Part shown: positions 52,117 to 61,656 of the stretch, one piece after another
How positions within the stretch are numbered: the first letter of the stretch is position 1
Layout of the letters: every line of letters starts with the position of its first letter
NCBI RefSeq assembly: GCF_020447315.1
Contig: NZ_JAJADQ010000009.1
Span: 62,001 to 126,000 of the forward strand
DNA length: 64,000 nt
Reading direction: 5' to 3'
Source of the DNA: Hymenobacter nitidus
Lineage (GTDB): Bacteria > Bacteroidota > Bacteroidia > Cytophagales > Hymenobacteraceae
Program-made: the position numbers and the translations under genes
The notes under the pieces: model-generated
Databases searched by the model: none
Told to the model about the DNA's origin: nothing
The model's input: the letters and a program-made list of their open reading frames with translations, nothing else

Positions 52117-54399
52117 TTACAGGGTCACGTTGCCGCTGAGGCGGATGTCGCGGGAGGAGCTGCCCACCAGCACGTCGAACTTGCCGGGCTCCAGCACCCA
52201 CTGCTTTTTGGCCTCGTCGTAGTACTGAAAGGCGTTCGAGTCGAGGTTCACCGTCACGGTTTTCGACTCGCCGGGCTTGAGGAAGACCTTGTCGAAGCCT
52301 TTGAGCTCCTTTTCGGGGCGCTTCACGGCGGCCTGCTCGTCGTGCACGTACACCTGCACCACTTCGGCCCCGGCGGTTTTGCCGGTATTGGTTACTGTGA
52401 GCTTCACCGTGGCGCTCTGGTTGCCGGGGGTTACTTGCAGCTTGTCGTACTTGAAGGTGGTGTAGCTCAGGCCGTGGCCGAAGGCAAACTGCGGGGCCAC
52501 TTTGTAGGTGTCGAAGTAGCGGTAGCCCACGAAGATGTCGTCCTTATAGAACTGCTTGAGCGGGTTGCCGGGCGTGCTGGGGTATTCGCCCAGCTTGTGG
52601 GCCGGCGAGTCTTCCAGCTTCACGGGAAACGTCAGGGGCAGTTTACCCGAGGGATTCACGTCGCCAAACAGGATGTGGGCCAGGGCGTTGCCGCCTTCCA
52701 TACCCGGGTACCAGGCTTCCACAATGCCTTTGGCCTGCCCGGCCCAGGCCGATACGTCAATCGGGCCGCCGCCCATGAGCACCACCACCGTGTTAGGGTT
52801 GGCTTTGAGCACGGCCTTCACCAGCTCATCCTGCCCGAAGGGCATGTTCATGTCAGGCTTGTCCACGCTTTCGGCGTCGTAGGCGTTTTCATCCCACTTG
52901 CTATAGTCGAAGCCGTGAATCCAGCCACCCACGACGATGGCCACTTCCGCGGCTTTGGCGGCGGCTACGGCTTCGGCAATCAGCTTGGCATCGGCCTGCT
53001 GGCCCCGGGCCACCTTGTAGCCGGGCGCGTACGTAATTTTAGCCTTGGTGCCGAGGGCGTTTTTCAGGCCCTGCAGGGGCGTTATTTCATATTTGGCCTT
53101 TACCTGGGCACTGCCGCCGCCCATGGCGTTTTCGCGGGTAGCATTAGCCCCGATGACGGCCACGCTTTTCACCGTTTTCTTCAGGGGCAGAATATTGCCG
53201 TCATTTTTGAGCAGCACGATGCCTTCCTCGGCTACTTTGAGGGCCGTGGCCTGGTGCTCCTTGCTGTTATAGGCGCCGGGCTTGCGCTTGGCCCCGTCGA
53301 GCATGTTGGTGGCGTACATCACCCGCAGAATACGCCGTACTTTCTCGTCGACCAGCGGCTGCAGGCTGGGGTCTTTCTTCACGGCTTCCAGGGCCGGATT
53401 GGCCAGAAAAAATCGGTCGTATACCGTTTCGCTGAGCTTGGCCTGGTTGATGCTGCCCGAAGTCTGGGACGTGCCCTGGTAGGCCAGCACCAGGTCGGTA
53501 CCCATTTCCAGGTCGGTGCCGTTGCGCAGGGCGTTCATCGTGTTGTGCACCGAGCCCCAGTCACTCATCACTACTCCGTTGAAGCCCCACTCCTTTTTGA
53601 GAATGTCGTTCATCAGGTAGGCATTTTCGGTAGCCCAGGTGCCCCGAAACTTGTTGTAGGAGCCCATCAGCGTATTCACCCCGGCTTCCTGCACGGCGGC
53701 CTTGAAGCCCGGCAGGTAGATTTCGCGCAGGGCCCGTTCGCTCATATCCACGTCGATGTCGTTGCGGTGGATTTCCTGGTTGTTAGCCGCGTAGTGCTTC
53801 ACGCAAGCCGATACGCCCTGGTCCTGCACACCCTTGATGTAGCCCACCACCATGCGCGACACCAGAAACGGGTCTTCGCTCAGGTACTCAAAGTTGCGGC
53901 CGTTCAGCGGGGCCCGGATGATGTTGATGCCCGGGCCCAGAATGACGTCTTTGCCGCGGTAGTTGGCTTCGGCGCCCAGCACGGCGCCGTAGGCGTAGCC
54001 CAGGGCCGGATTCCAGGTCGAGGCCAGGGTGTTGTTGGTGGGCAGGTAAGTACCGGCGTCGTCTACGCCTTTTTGGGCCGTCCAGCCCCGGCCGTGCTCA
54101 AACCGCACACCGTGGGGCCCATCGGAGGTTTCGAGCTCCGGAATGCCGAGGCGCTCCACGCCGCCCGAATTAAACGACGACACGCCGTGGATCATCTTGA
54201 TTTTCTCTTCCGGGGTGAGCTTGCTGAGCAGGGCATTGACCTTGTCGTCGTTGGCCGTGAGGCGGGCCTGCTGGTTTTCCTTGGGCGCAGGCTTCTCGGT
54301 TGTCGGGCCCGACTTGCTTTGGGCAACGTAGATGCTCATCATAGCGGAACAGACAGTGGTACCCAAGAGGGCCACCAAGCGGGGGAATTTGTAGAGCAT
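52117..54399 (-). CDS. GH3 beta-glucosidase
   Basis: A 760-residue exported glycosidase. Start at the ATG at 54399, which leads into a hydrophobic signal (LVALLGTTVCSAMM). The GH3 N-terminal barrel has KMIHGVSSFNSGG near the start and the nucleophile Asp280 in VVMSDWGSVHNTM. The GH3 C-terminal domain (VAVIGANATRENAMGGGSAQ) is followed by a fibronectin-III-like domain to the end. It releases beta-linked glucose (or xylose) from oligosaccharides in the periplasm. It sits in the utilization operon, 99 bases before the GH31 gene. Confidence 0.95.
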   Translation of the reverse strand: MLYKFPRLVALLGTTVCSAMMSIYVAQSKSGPTTEKPAPKENQQARLTANDDKVNALLSKLTPEEKIKMIHGVSSFNSGGVERLGIPELETSDGPHGVRFEHGRGWTAQKGVDDAGTYLPTNNTLASTWNPALGYAYGAVLGAEANYRGKDVILGPGINIIRAPLNGRNFEYLSEDPFLVSRMVVGYIKGVQDQGVSACVKHYAANNQEIHRNDIDVDMSERALREIYLPGFKAAVQEAGVNTLMGSYNKFRGTWATENAYLMNDILKKEWGFNGVVMSDWGSVHNTMNALRNGTDLEMGTDLVLAYQGTSQTSGSINQAKLSETVYDRFFLANPALEAVKKDPSLQPLVDEKVRRILRVMYATNMLDGAKRKPGAYNSKEHQATALKVAEEGIVLLKNDGNILPLKKTVKSVAVIGANATRENAMGGGSAQVKAKYEITPLQGLKNALGTKAKITYAPGYKVARGQQADAKLIAEAVAAAKAAEVAIVVGGWIHGFDYSKWDENAYDAESVDKPDMNMPFGQDELVKAVLKANPNTVVVLMGGGPIDVSAWAGQAKGIVEAWYPGMEGGNALAHILFGDVNPSGKLPLTFPVKLEDSPAHKLGEYPSTPGNPLKQFYKDDIFVGYRYFDTYKVAPQFAFGHGLSYTTFKYDKLQVTPGNQSATVKLTVTNTGKTAGAEVVQVYVHDEQAAVKRPEKELKGFDKVFLKPGESKTVTVNLDSNAFQYYDEAKKQWVLEPGKFDVLVGSSSRDIRLSGNVTL

Positions 54400-54522
54400 A
54401 GAAGTAAAGGGTAAGAAGGTAAGCGGAAAGACTGTGGCCCAGCCGGTAGCCAGGCCGCCGACGGGGAAAAGCAACGCCCGTTGCCGGACGCTACTTTTCC
54501 CATCAAACGGGACCAGCCAGGG

Positions 54523-56037
54523 TTAGTAGCCGGGGTTCTGAGTCAGGTTCGGATTCACGTTGCGCTCCGACTGCGGAATGGGCAGCAGGTTGTTGAAGTC
54601 CTGAATGGTTTTGCCCTGGGCCCGCATCGTTTCCACGAGCTTGCCGGTGCGCTTCAGGTCGTACCAGCGGTCCATTTCGAAAGCCAGCTCGTAGCGCCGC
54701 TCCCGCAGCACGGCGGCGGCAAAATCGGGGGTGGCGGCCGTCAGGTCCTTGGCCGAGGGCGAATTGAGGGGCAGGCCAAAGGCGCGGCGCCGCACCTTGT
54801 TGATGGCCTCCAACCCCTCGGCATTAGGCCCTACGGCCTCAGCCAGAATCAGGTACACCTCGGCCAAGCGCAGCACCGGCACGTTCAGGGGCGAGTCCCA
54901 GTTGTTCACGTTCACGGTGCCCACAAAGAACTTGCGGATGTTGAAGCCAAACGGGTCCCCGACGAGCGAGGCGGGCTGCACCTGCCCGTCGGGGTATTTG
55001 TCGCCGGGCACGAACACCGTGGGGCCCTTGCGCAGGTCGCCGGGCTCGAAGCCGTCCACAAACTCCTTTTCCGGGATGTTGAAGCCATAGCCGCCCGACG
55101 ACACCACGTACGGGTTGCCAAAGAAACGGGCGCCCCAGAACTCGTTCATCACCGAGCCAGGTCCGTCGGTGGTATAGCTGCTCAGGCCGTTCTTGAACTG
55201 CACTTCGAACAGCGACTCCTGCCCGTTCTCGTTTTCTACCTTGAAATTGTCGCCGAAGTTGGTCCACAGGCTTTTGCCGGAGCCGGCAATAACGGCCCGG
55301 GCCTGCACAGCAGCCTCCGACATTTTCTTCTGGGTCAGATACACCTTGGCCAGCAGGCCGGTAGCCGACCATTTGGTGGCCCGGCCCACGTCGTCGCCGG
55401 TGTAGGAGGCGGGCAGCTTGGCAATGGCGTCGAGCAGGTCTTTCTCAATCTGGGCGTACACCTGCGCGGCGGGCGTCCGGCTCAGGCCGGCCGCTTCGGC
55501 GGCCGTGGCGGGCGGGGCCAGCACCAGCGGCACGTCGCCGAAGCCGCGCACGAGGTAGAAGTAGTAGAGGGCCCGCAGGAAGGCCGCCTCTCCCAGGCAG
55601 CGGTTCTTGATGGCGGCGTCCATCTCAATGGCCGGCACGCGGGTCAGCACCTGGTTGGCCTGCCCCACGCCCAGGTAGGCCCGTTGCCAATGACTGGTGG
55701 TTAGCGGGTTGGTGGCCGGAATGGTGAAGTTGTCGAGCTGCTGGAACTCGATACCGTCGGCGGCCCCGCCCCCACCGAGGTAGGAATTGTCCGACATCAC
55801 GTCGCCGATACCCCAGAGCGAGTAGTTGTACATCCCGTTCTGGCTCAACTGCGAGTAAACGGCGTTAGTGGCCTGAATGGCGTCGTTCTGGGTTTTGTAG
55901 AATATTTCGGTCGTCACCGCATTACGGGGCTGCAGATCCAGGAATTCCTTGCCGCAGCCGCTGAGCAGGCCCAGGGTGCCCAGGGCCAGCAGCAGCGCGT
56001 GTTTGGTAAAATGTGGAGTAGTCGATTTTGGGAACAT
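54523..56037 (-). CDS. SusD/RagB-family nutrient-binding outer-membrane lipoprotein
   Basis: A 504-residue surface lipoprotein. The lipobox is LGLLSGCGKEFLDLQPRN. The tetratricopeptide-like helical SusD fold follows, with the family pattern YKTQNDAIQATNAVYSQL and a C-terminal RRYELAFEMDRWYDLKRTGK. It forms the lid over the SusC barrel and captures glycans. It is 48 bases after the SusC gene, the standard pair order. Confidence 0.95.
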   Translation of the reverse strand: MFPKSTTPHFTKHALLLALGTLGLLSGCGKEFLDLQPRNAVTTEIFYKTQNDAIQATNAVYSQLSQNGMYNYSLWGIGDVMSDNSYLGGGGAADGIEFQQLDNFTIPATNPLTTSHWQRAYLGVGQANQVLTRVPAIEMDAAIKNRCLGEAAFLRALYYFYLVRGFGDVPLVLAPPATAAEAAGLSRTPAAQVYAQIEKDLLDAIAKLPASYTGDDVGRATKWSATGLLAKVYLTQKKMSEAAVQARAVIAGSGKSLWTNFGDNFKVENENGQESLFEVQFKNGLSSYTTDGPGSVMNEFWGARFFGNPYVVSSGGYGFNIPEKEFVDGFEPGDLRKGPTVFVPGDKYPDGQVQPASLVGDPFGFNIRKFFVGTVNVNNWDSPLNVPVLRLAEVYLILAEAVGPNAEGLEAINKVRRRAFGLPLNSPSAKDLTAATPDFAAAVLRERRYELAFEMDRWYDLKRTGKLVETMRAQGKTIQDFNNLLPIPQSERNVNPNLTQNPGY

Positions 56038-56085
56038 GGTCGTCAGATTTGAGGGAGGGAAAAGGCAACTCGGCGGCCTGGGCGC

Positions 56086-59000
56086 TTAAAAGCCGATGTT
56101 GATGCCGGCCAAAAAGGTGCGGGCCTGCGGATACACGCCCCGGTCGACGCCGAAGCTGCCGCCCTGATTGCCCAATTCGGGGTCGAAGCCCTGGTAGTCG
56201 GTGAACGTCAGCAGGTTTTGGCTGCTCACGTAAATGCGCACCCGCTGGGTATAGATCTTCTTGGCCAGATCCAGGGGCAGGGTGTAGCCCAACGTGAGCA
56301 GCTTCACCCGCAGGTAAGACCCATCCTCCAGGTAATGCGAGGAGATGCGCAGGTTCTGGTTGGGGTCACCAGCCACGGCCCGCGGAATGTCATTACTCGT
56401 GTTTGCGCCGGTCCAGCGGTCCAGCGTAAGGCTGCTGGCGTTGGAGGCGCCGTACAGACCGCCTTCGGTGTAGTAGCGGTTCAGATTGTAGACATCATTG
56501 CCCTGGGAGCCCTGCAGGAAGATATTCAGGTCAAAACCCTTGAAGCCCAACGTGTTGTTCAGGCCGTAGGTAAAGTCCGGGTTCGGGTCGCCGATAAACG
56601 TGCGGTCGTCGGCATTAATAACCCCGTCCCCGTTCAGGTCCTTGAAGCGGATGTCGCCGGGGGCCGTACTCTTAGCGGGGTCGGTGCCGGCCACCTGCAC
56701 GGCGTGGTTTTTCACGTCTTCCGGGGTCTGAAACAGGCCGTCGGCCACGTAGCCGTAGAAGGAGCCGAACGGCACGCCCGCCTCGTAACGGACCAGATTG
56801 CCGCCGCCCCGGGTATTCTGCCCATCGAAGGGCTTGCCGGCGCCGAGCGAGGTAATTTCGTTGCGGTAGGCACTCACGTTCAGCGAAGTCGACCAGCTCA
56901 GGCCGCCGGCTTCCCCCACAAAGTTGTTGGAAGTAATAGCCAGGTCGATACCCCGGTTGGTAGCGGCGGCAGCGTTGGTATTAATGCTCTCACTGGTACC
57001 CGACACGTAGGTTACCGGCACGGCCGCAATCAGGTTGGGCGAGGTACGGCGGTACAAGTCAACTGAGCCCGATAGGCGGTTTTTCCACAAGCCGACGTCG
57101 ATACCCACGTTGATCTGCGCGTTGTTTTCCCAGCGCAGGTCCGCGTTCTGCAACCGAGTGGGGGCTCCCCCAATCACCTGTAGCTGGCTGCCGGTGCCAA
57201 ACACGTAGCCCGTGCCTGGCACCCCGTTGTTCGACTGCGGCGTCGAGTTGACGGTAGTCAGGTAGGCAAACGTACCCGCGTTGAGCGGATTGCCTACCCG
57301 GCCGTAGCCCGCGCGCAGCTTCAGGTTGCTGATGGCGGCGTTGTCTTTGAGGAATTCTTCCTCCGACAGGCGCCAGCCAGCAGAAGCCCCGGGAAAGAAG
57401 CCAAACTGGTTGCCGGGCGCAAAAGCCGAGGAGCCGTCGTAGCGCAGAATGGCTTGGAACAAGTACTTCCCGGCAAACTCGTAGTTGGCCCGCCCGAAGT
57501 AGCTCGCCAGCCGGGTCCGGCTGTTGCCCCCGTTATTGCTGAGCTGGGAGTTTACCGGTCCCCGATCCAGAATCGTCAGGTTGTTGGTGCTGTAGCCGGT
57601 GCGAGCCCCCCCGAGGTAGAAATTGTCGAACTGCTGCGCCGACTGCCCCAGCAGCAAGCTGAACTGGTGGTTGTTGCCGATCAGCTTGTCGTAGGTCAGC
57701 GTGTTTTCAATCAGGTAGCTCGGGCTATAGTTGGAGCTGCTGTTGGCCGTGGCCTGCGAAGTAGGGTATTTGGAAGAGCCCACAATAGACGGGAAGAACT
57801 GGTCGCCCTGCAAGAACTGCAGGTCGGTGCCTACGTTGGTGCGCAGGCGCAGGCCTTTCAGGGGCTCCAGCTCGGCGTAGAATGTGGACGTGACCCGGTT
57901 GCGGTTGTTCTTGATCTGGGGCCGGCGGGCCGCCGTCACCGGGTTTTCCTCCCCGTAGTTGTCGGCACTGGTAAATTCGTAGTACGTCCCGTCGGGGTTG
58001 AAGGCTGGGGCCGTGGGCGGGGCCTGCAGCGCCAACTGGATAACGCCCGAAAACTCGTTGTTTTCGTTGTTCAGAGGCTGTTCTTCCTGATGAGTCAGGC
58101 CCAGCGTATTGCCGATTTTGAGGGCTTTGCTGAGCTGCACTTCCCCATTGGCCCGCAGCGTGAAGCGCTGAAAGCTGGAGTTGATAATCGTGCCGTCCTG
58201 CTGAAAATAGCCGGCACTGGCGGCGTAGCGCGCTTTTTCACTGCCCCCCGTGGCCGACAAGGCGTAGTTCTGAATCTTGGCGGGCCGGAAAATCTCGTCG
58301 AGCCAATTGGTACCCGTTCCCAGCGCGCCGGGGTTGGCGTACTTCGGAATTACGTCGAGGCCTCCGTTGCGCCGGGCTTCGTTGTTGAGTTGGGCAAACT
58401 CCTGGGCGTTGAGCATATCGGGTTGCCGCCACACCTGCTGGGTGCCTACGTAAGCATCCAGGTTGATGCTGGACACGCCGGCTTTGCCCCGTTTGGTGGT
58501 CACAATCACGACGCCGTTGGCCGCCCGTACCCCGTAAATGGCCGTGGCTGAGGCATCTTTGAGCACGTCGATGCTTTCGATGTCGTTGGGGTTGATGCTG
58601 TTCAGCTCGTTGCCCGTGGCATTGCCGTTGCCATCTACCGCCGAGGGCAGCGGGAAGCCGTCGACTACGTACAGCGGCGAGTTGTTGCCGGCCGAGGTGA
58701 TACCACGCACCCGAACCGACGTCCCCCCTGTTCCGGGCGAGCCGGAGTTCGACACCACCTGCACACCCGCCGCCCGGCCCTGCAGGGCCTGGGCCGCGTC
58801 GGCCACGGGCTGGGCCGCCACATCCCTCCCCGATACCGAGGCCACCGCCCCCGTCACGCTTTGCCGTTCCTGCGTGCCGTAGCCCACGACCACTACTTCC
58901 TTCAGCGCCTGCGCATCTTCGCTGAGGGTAATATTGAAGCTCGTGCTGGCTTCCGTTACCGGTACTTCCCGGCGCGAATAGCCAACAAAGCTGAAGACCA

Positions 59001-59280
59001 GTACGCTCCCTTCGGGCACTTCCAGGCTGAAGTTGCCAGTAGCATCGGTACTAGTACCCAAGGACGAGCCCTTCACCACGACCGTGACGCCCGGCAGCCC
59101 CTCGCCATTGGTTTGGGTCACCCGGCCGGCCACCCGGATATCGGCCTGAGCTAGGGGCTGCTGGCTTGTACCGGGTCCGGACCGCAACGGTGCTGCCGAG
59201 GACACAAACGTTTGCAGGCTACTCGCAGTAAGCAGCACCGCTCCTTGTAAAAGGATTTTCCTGTGTGATTGTGAAAGCAT
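56086..59280 (-). CDS. SusC/RagA-family TonB-dependent outer-membrane transporter
   Basis: A 1064-residue transporter that imports oligosaccharides with SusD. Signal segment (MLSQSHRKILLQGAVLLTAS), a CarboxypepD-reg-like domain (VAGRVTQTNGEGLPGVTVVV), a TonB box region (LKEVVVVGYGTQERQSVTGA), the plug and the 22-strand barrel ending in FLAGINIGF with the usual terminal aromatic. There is no N-terminal FecR-interacting STN domain, so regulation is not through an anti-sigma factor. First gene of the operon. Confidence 0.96.
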   Translation of the reverse strand: MLSQSHRKILLQGAVLLTASSLQTFVSSAAPLRSGPGTSQQPLAQADIRVAGRVTQTNGEGLPGVTVVVKGSSLGTSTDATGNFSLEVPEGSVLVFSFVGYSRREVPVTEASTSFNITLSEDAQALKEVVVVGYGTQERQSVTGAVASVSGRDVAAQPVADAAQALQGRAAGVQVVSNSGSPGTGGTSVRVRGITSAGNNSPLYVVDGFPLPSAVDGNGNATGNELNSINPNDIESIDVLKDASATAIYGVRAANGVVIVTTKRGKAGVSSINLDAYVGTQQVWRQPDMLNAQEFAQLNNEARRNGGLDVIPKYANPGALGTGTNWLDEIFRPAKIQNYALSATGGSEKARYAASAGYFQQDGTIINSSFQRFTLRANGEVQLSKALKIGNTLGLTHQEEQPLNNENNEFSGVIQLALQAPPTAPAFNPDGTYYEFTSADNYGEENPVTAARRPQIKNNRNRVTSTFYAELEPLKGLRLRTNVGTDLQFLQGDQFFPSIVGSSKYPTSQATANSSSNYSPSYLIENTLTYDKLIGNNHQFSLLLGQSAQQFDNFYLGGARTGYSTNNLTILDRGPVNSQLSNNGGNSRTRLASYFGRANYEFAGKYLFQAILRYDGSSAFAPGNQFGFFPGASAGWRLSEEEFLKDNAAISNLKLRAGYGRVGNPLNAGTFAYLTTVNSTPQSNNGVPGTGYVFGTGSQLQVIGGAPTRLQNADLRWENNAQINVGIDVGLWKNRLSGSVDLYRRTSPNLIAAVPVTYVSGTSESINTNAAAATNRGIDLAITSNNFVGEAGGLSWSTSLNVSAYRNEITSLGAGKPFDGQNTRGGGNLVRYEAGVPFGSFYGYVADGLFQTPEDVKNHAVQVAGTDPAKSTAPGDIRFKDLNGDGVINADDRTFIGDPNPDFTYGLNNTLGFKGFDLNIFLQGSQGNDVYNLNRYYTEGGLYGASNASSLTLDRWTGANTSNDIPRAVAGDPNQNLRISSHYLEDGSYLRVKLLTLGYTLPLDLAKKIYTQRVRIYVSSQNLLTFTDYQGFDPELGNQGGSFGVDRGVYPQARTFLAGINIGF

Positions 59281-59438
59281 AGAGGTGGGATTTTAAATGG
59301 GAGTTAGTGGACAAAGCAGGCAAAGAGGTGCCAGCCAAAAGCGGATAGGCTTTTGAATTAGGGGCAGAGTGGAACAGAAATAGATAATAGTATCGCCGGA
59401 AAGTTCAATCCTTCGATAAGCAAGGGCACACTGATTCA

Positions 59439-59456
59439 GGTCAGGAAATTCTGACC
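59439..59456. promoter_or_regulatory. Inverted repeat GGTCAG-N6-CTGACC upstream of susC
   Basis: Exact 6-bp arms with a 6-base spacer, 159 bases upstream of the SusC start. It may be an operator of the utilization locus. Confidence 0.35.
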
Positions 59457-59837
59457 ATTGCATACAGGCAAACAGGTGCGGGAGGGCCATTTCAGGCCCT
59501 AAAAGGCTGTGCTCGACCTCGGCTTCGTAAACTCAGGAGTCAGTCGGGCAGCTAAAAACCGGCGGCTGTGCCAGTCAGCAAGGCGGCCTCAGAGCGGAAA
59601 TAATACTAATAAGGACTGCGGCTCATCTTCAAGCTTGGCTAGAGCTGGAAGGAGCTGGGTGTCGCCGGAGTAGCCAGCGGAGGGTTCGGCATGCGGTTAG
59701 AATTAGCAGTGGGAATTTTGGCAGGTCGGAAGCAGAGGATAAGCAGGAAAACAGGAACTTGCGTATCTAAAAATCGGGCAAGCTTCCACGGTTTTCTGCG
59801 CCGTCTACGGGCCGAATATAGAAACATTTGCTTACAA

Positions 59838-59854
59838 TGCGTAAATTCTACGCA
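59838..59854. promoter_or_regulatory. Candidate operator TGCGTA-N5-TACGCA
   Basis: Exact 6-bp arms, spacer AATTC, ending 14 bases before the regulator ATG. Its position over the start region suggests autoregulation by the Nudix/winged-helix regulator. No second exact copy is seen at the SusC side. Confidence 0.45.
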
Positions 59855-59868
59855 ATAAACTTTTACCT

Positions 59869-60660
59869 ATGAATACGCGTCAGGAAGTCCTGGATTTTGT
59901 GCACCACGGCGCAGAGCGGTTTTTGCCCCATCTTTCCATCGACTGCGCCATTTTCGGCTACCACGACCACGAACTCAAAACCCTGCTGATTCGGCACCAC
60001 GGGCAGGAAAACTGGAGCCTGCCGGGCGGCTACATTGGCCGGCACGAAACCCTGACCGAGGCGGCCCACCGTATTCTGGCTGAGAAGACCCAGCTTACCG
60101 GCCTGTTCCTGCAGCAGTTCTACACCTTCGGCGACAGTGCCACGCGGATGAACAACATCAAGACTGAGCAGACCCATAACACGACTTACTCCAAGGTGGG
60201 CGTCAGCCTGAGCCCGGGCCACTGGCTATCGGAGCGCACCCTGTCTATTGGCTACTACGCCTTGGTCGACTACCTGCAGGTGGTCGTGACGCCCGAGTTT
60301 TTGGTGGACGAGTACTGCTGGCTGAACGTGGCTGATATCCCTCAGGAACTGGTGTACGACCACAACGAAATCATCCAGAAAGCTCTGCTGACGTTGCGGG
60401 CCCACATTTTCCAGCAGCCTATTGGCTACAACCTGCTGCGGGACAAGTTTACCCTGCCCGAAATTCACTCCCTCTACGAAACCATTCTGTGCAAGCAGAT
60501 CGACCGGCGCAACTTCCGTAAGAAGCTCCTCACACTAGGCCTCATCCGGCAGCTCGACGAGCAGAAAAAAATCGGGCCGCACCGCTCCCCTTTCTTATAC
60601 GAGTTCGATCTGGAGAATTACAGCCGGGCTCTGGAAGACGGCTCTATCCTGACGTTTTAG
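59869..60660 (+). CDS. Nudix-fold transcription regulator with C-terminal winged helix (NrtR/AraR-like)
   Basis: A 263-residue cytoplasmic regulator. Residues ~20-145 form a Nudix domain, with the Nudix box at 53-75 (GGYIGRHETLTEAAHRIL). The catalytic RExxEE signature is degenerate, as expected when the domain senses a ligand instead of hydrolysing it. Residues ~170-260 form the NrtR-type winged helix (LPEIHSLYETILCKQIDRRN and FRKKLLTLGLIRQLDEQKK). NrtR-family members with a lost Nudix activity regulate sugar catabolism (AraR) in Bacteroidota. Divergent from the SusC operon, so the likely local regulator, replacing the HTCS or ECF systems usual for such loci. Confidence 0.88.
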   Translation: MNTRQEVLDFVHHGAERFLPHLSIDCAIFGYHDHELKTLLIRHHGQENWSLPGGYIGRHETLTEAAHRILAEKTQLTGLFLQQFYTFGDSATRMNNIKTEQTHNTTYSKVGVSLSPGHWLSERTLSIGYYALVDYLQVVVTPEFLVDEYCWLNVADIPQELVYDHNEIIQKALLTLRAHIFQQPIGYNLLRDKFTLPEIHSLYETILCKQIDRRNFRKKLLTLGLIRQLDEQKKIGPHRSPFLYEFDLENYSRALEDGSILTF

Positions 60661-61182
60661 TTAGCGACTGGCCGAGCAATTGAACATGACCCGTTGTAGG
60701 CAGCGCCGCCCGGGCACCATTCCTGCTACTCTCGTAAGCAAGCCACTGCCAAGATCCGCGGCGGCCTGCTTCGTGTATGCGCTGGTACGCAAGTACAACG
60801 CGGCAACCAAGCGTCAGGCCGTCTGGGGCCACCTAAGACGACAGCGGCAACTATAACTACCCGTGCCCTTACTGAGCCCGACTGCTCAGCTTACGCTTGC
60901 CAGCCCCGGACTAATCGCCATTCTTACAAAGCCCGGGACCTTGGCAGGGCGGCCTAATCGCCCATAGGGCCTCATACGCATTGCGGTAAGCCCGGCAAAA
61001 ATCCTGGTATCCGCTATAATACCCTGTGGTTCGGCACAAGGGCGAGGCACATTAAGAAAACCTAATTTGTCCAAATCCGCCCCATTCCGACCCCTACCCG
61101 CCAGAACCTTTGTTCCCAACCCACCAAGCGCTACCTTTGCCCCTCAATGCCTGTTTATACGGGCCTTTAACTGCTGAATCGT
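60661..61182. other. Intergenic region upstream of nuo
   Basis: About 520 bases. Apart from the nuo promoter at 61110-61139, I see no gene, tRNA or strong hairpin. Short frames here have no protein-like content. Confidence 0.5.
61110..61139 (+). promoter_or_regulatory. Promoter of the nuo operon
   Basis: TTG (61110-61112, within CTTTG), 19 bases, then TACCTTTG (61132-61139), an exact Bacteroidota consensus, 43 bases before the nuoA ATG. Confidence 0.75.
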
Positions 61183-61578
61183 ATGCTTCTCGCTGTAACC
61201 ACTAATTACCAGCCGGTTGATTTTCTGCCCATTGTGGTGCAATTCGGCCTGGCCATTGCCTTCGTTGCCTTCGCCATGATTGTGTCCCACCTCGTGGGAC
61301 CCAAGCGCGCCAGCACGGTAAAAGACTCCTCTTTCGAGTGCGGTATCGAGTCGGTGGGCAATGCCCGCACCCCGATTTCGATTAAATACTTCCTCACCGC
61401 CATTCTGTTCGTGCTCTTCGACGTGGAGGTAATCTTCATGTATCCCTGGGCCGTGAACTTCCGCACCCTGGGCTGGGACGGCTTCGTGCAGATGATTGTG
61501 TTCCTGACGCTGCTGATGGCGGGCTTTGCCTACGTCATCAAGAAGGGCATTCTGAAGTGGACCGGCACCCACGCCTAA
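61183..61578 (+). CDS. nuoA: NADH-quinone oxidoreductase subunit A
   Basis: A 131-residue inner-membrane subunit of complex I with three transmembrane helices. Signature: SSFECGIESVGNARTPISIK (with the Cys of the loop that senses the A/D state) and FLTAILFVLFDVEVIFMYPW. First gene of the nuo operon, followed by nuoB 78 bases on. Confidence 0.96.
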   Translation: MLLAVTTNYQPVDFLPIVVQFGLAIAFVAFAMIVSHLVGPKRASTVKDSSFECGIESVGNARTPISIKYFLTAILFVLFDVEVIFMYPWAVNFRTLGWDGFVQMIVFLTLLMAGFAYVIKKGILKWTGTHA

Positions 61579-61656
61579 GTCCAATTCAACCAAACTTTTG
61601 CCGGCTCGCTGGTGTTCGGATAAAGGGCAAACAGCCCCTCCAAACTGACAAATCTC

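Larger units (their letters stand above)
59281..59868. other. Divergent regulatory region between SusC gene and regulator
   Basis: 588 bases holding both promoters. Two inverted repeats stand out: GGTCAG-N6-CTGACC at 59439-59456, and TGCGTA-N5-TACGCA at 59838-59854. A 62-residue minus-strand frame at 59639-59827 is not protein-like. No RNA gene seen. Confidence 0.55.

Noticed and set aside
60644..60832. 62-residue minus-strand frame after the Nudix regulator gene
   Set aside because: Overlaps the end of the regulator gene and shows no protein-like pattern.
60661..61182. tRNA or other structured RNA before nuo
   Set aside because: No cloverleaf-like pairing or TTCGANTC T-loop found by eye.
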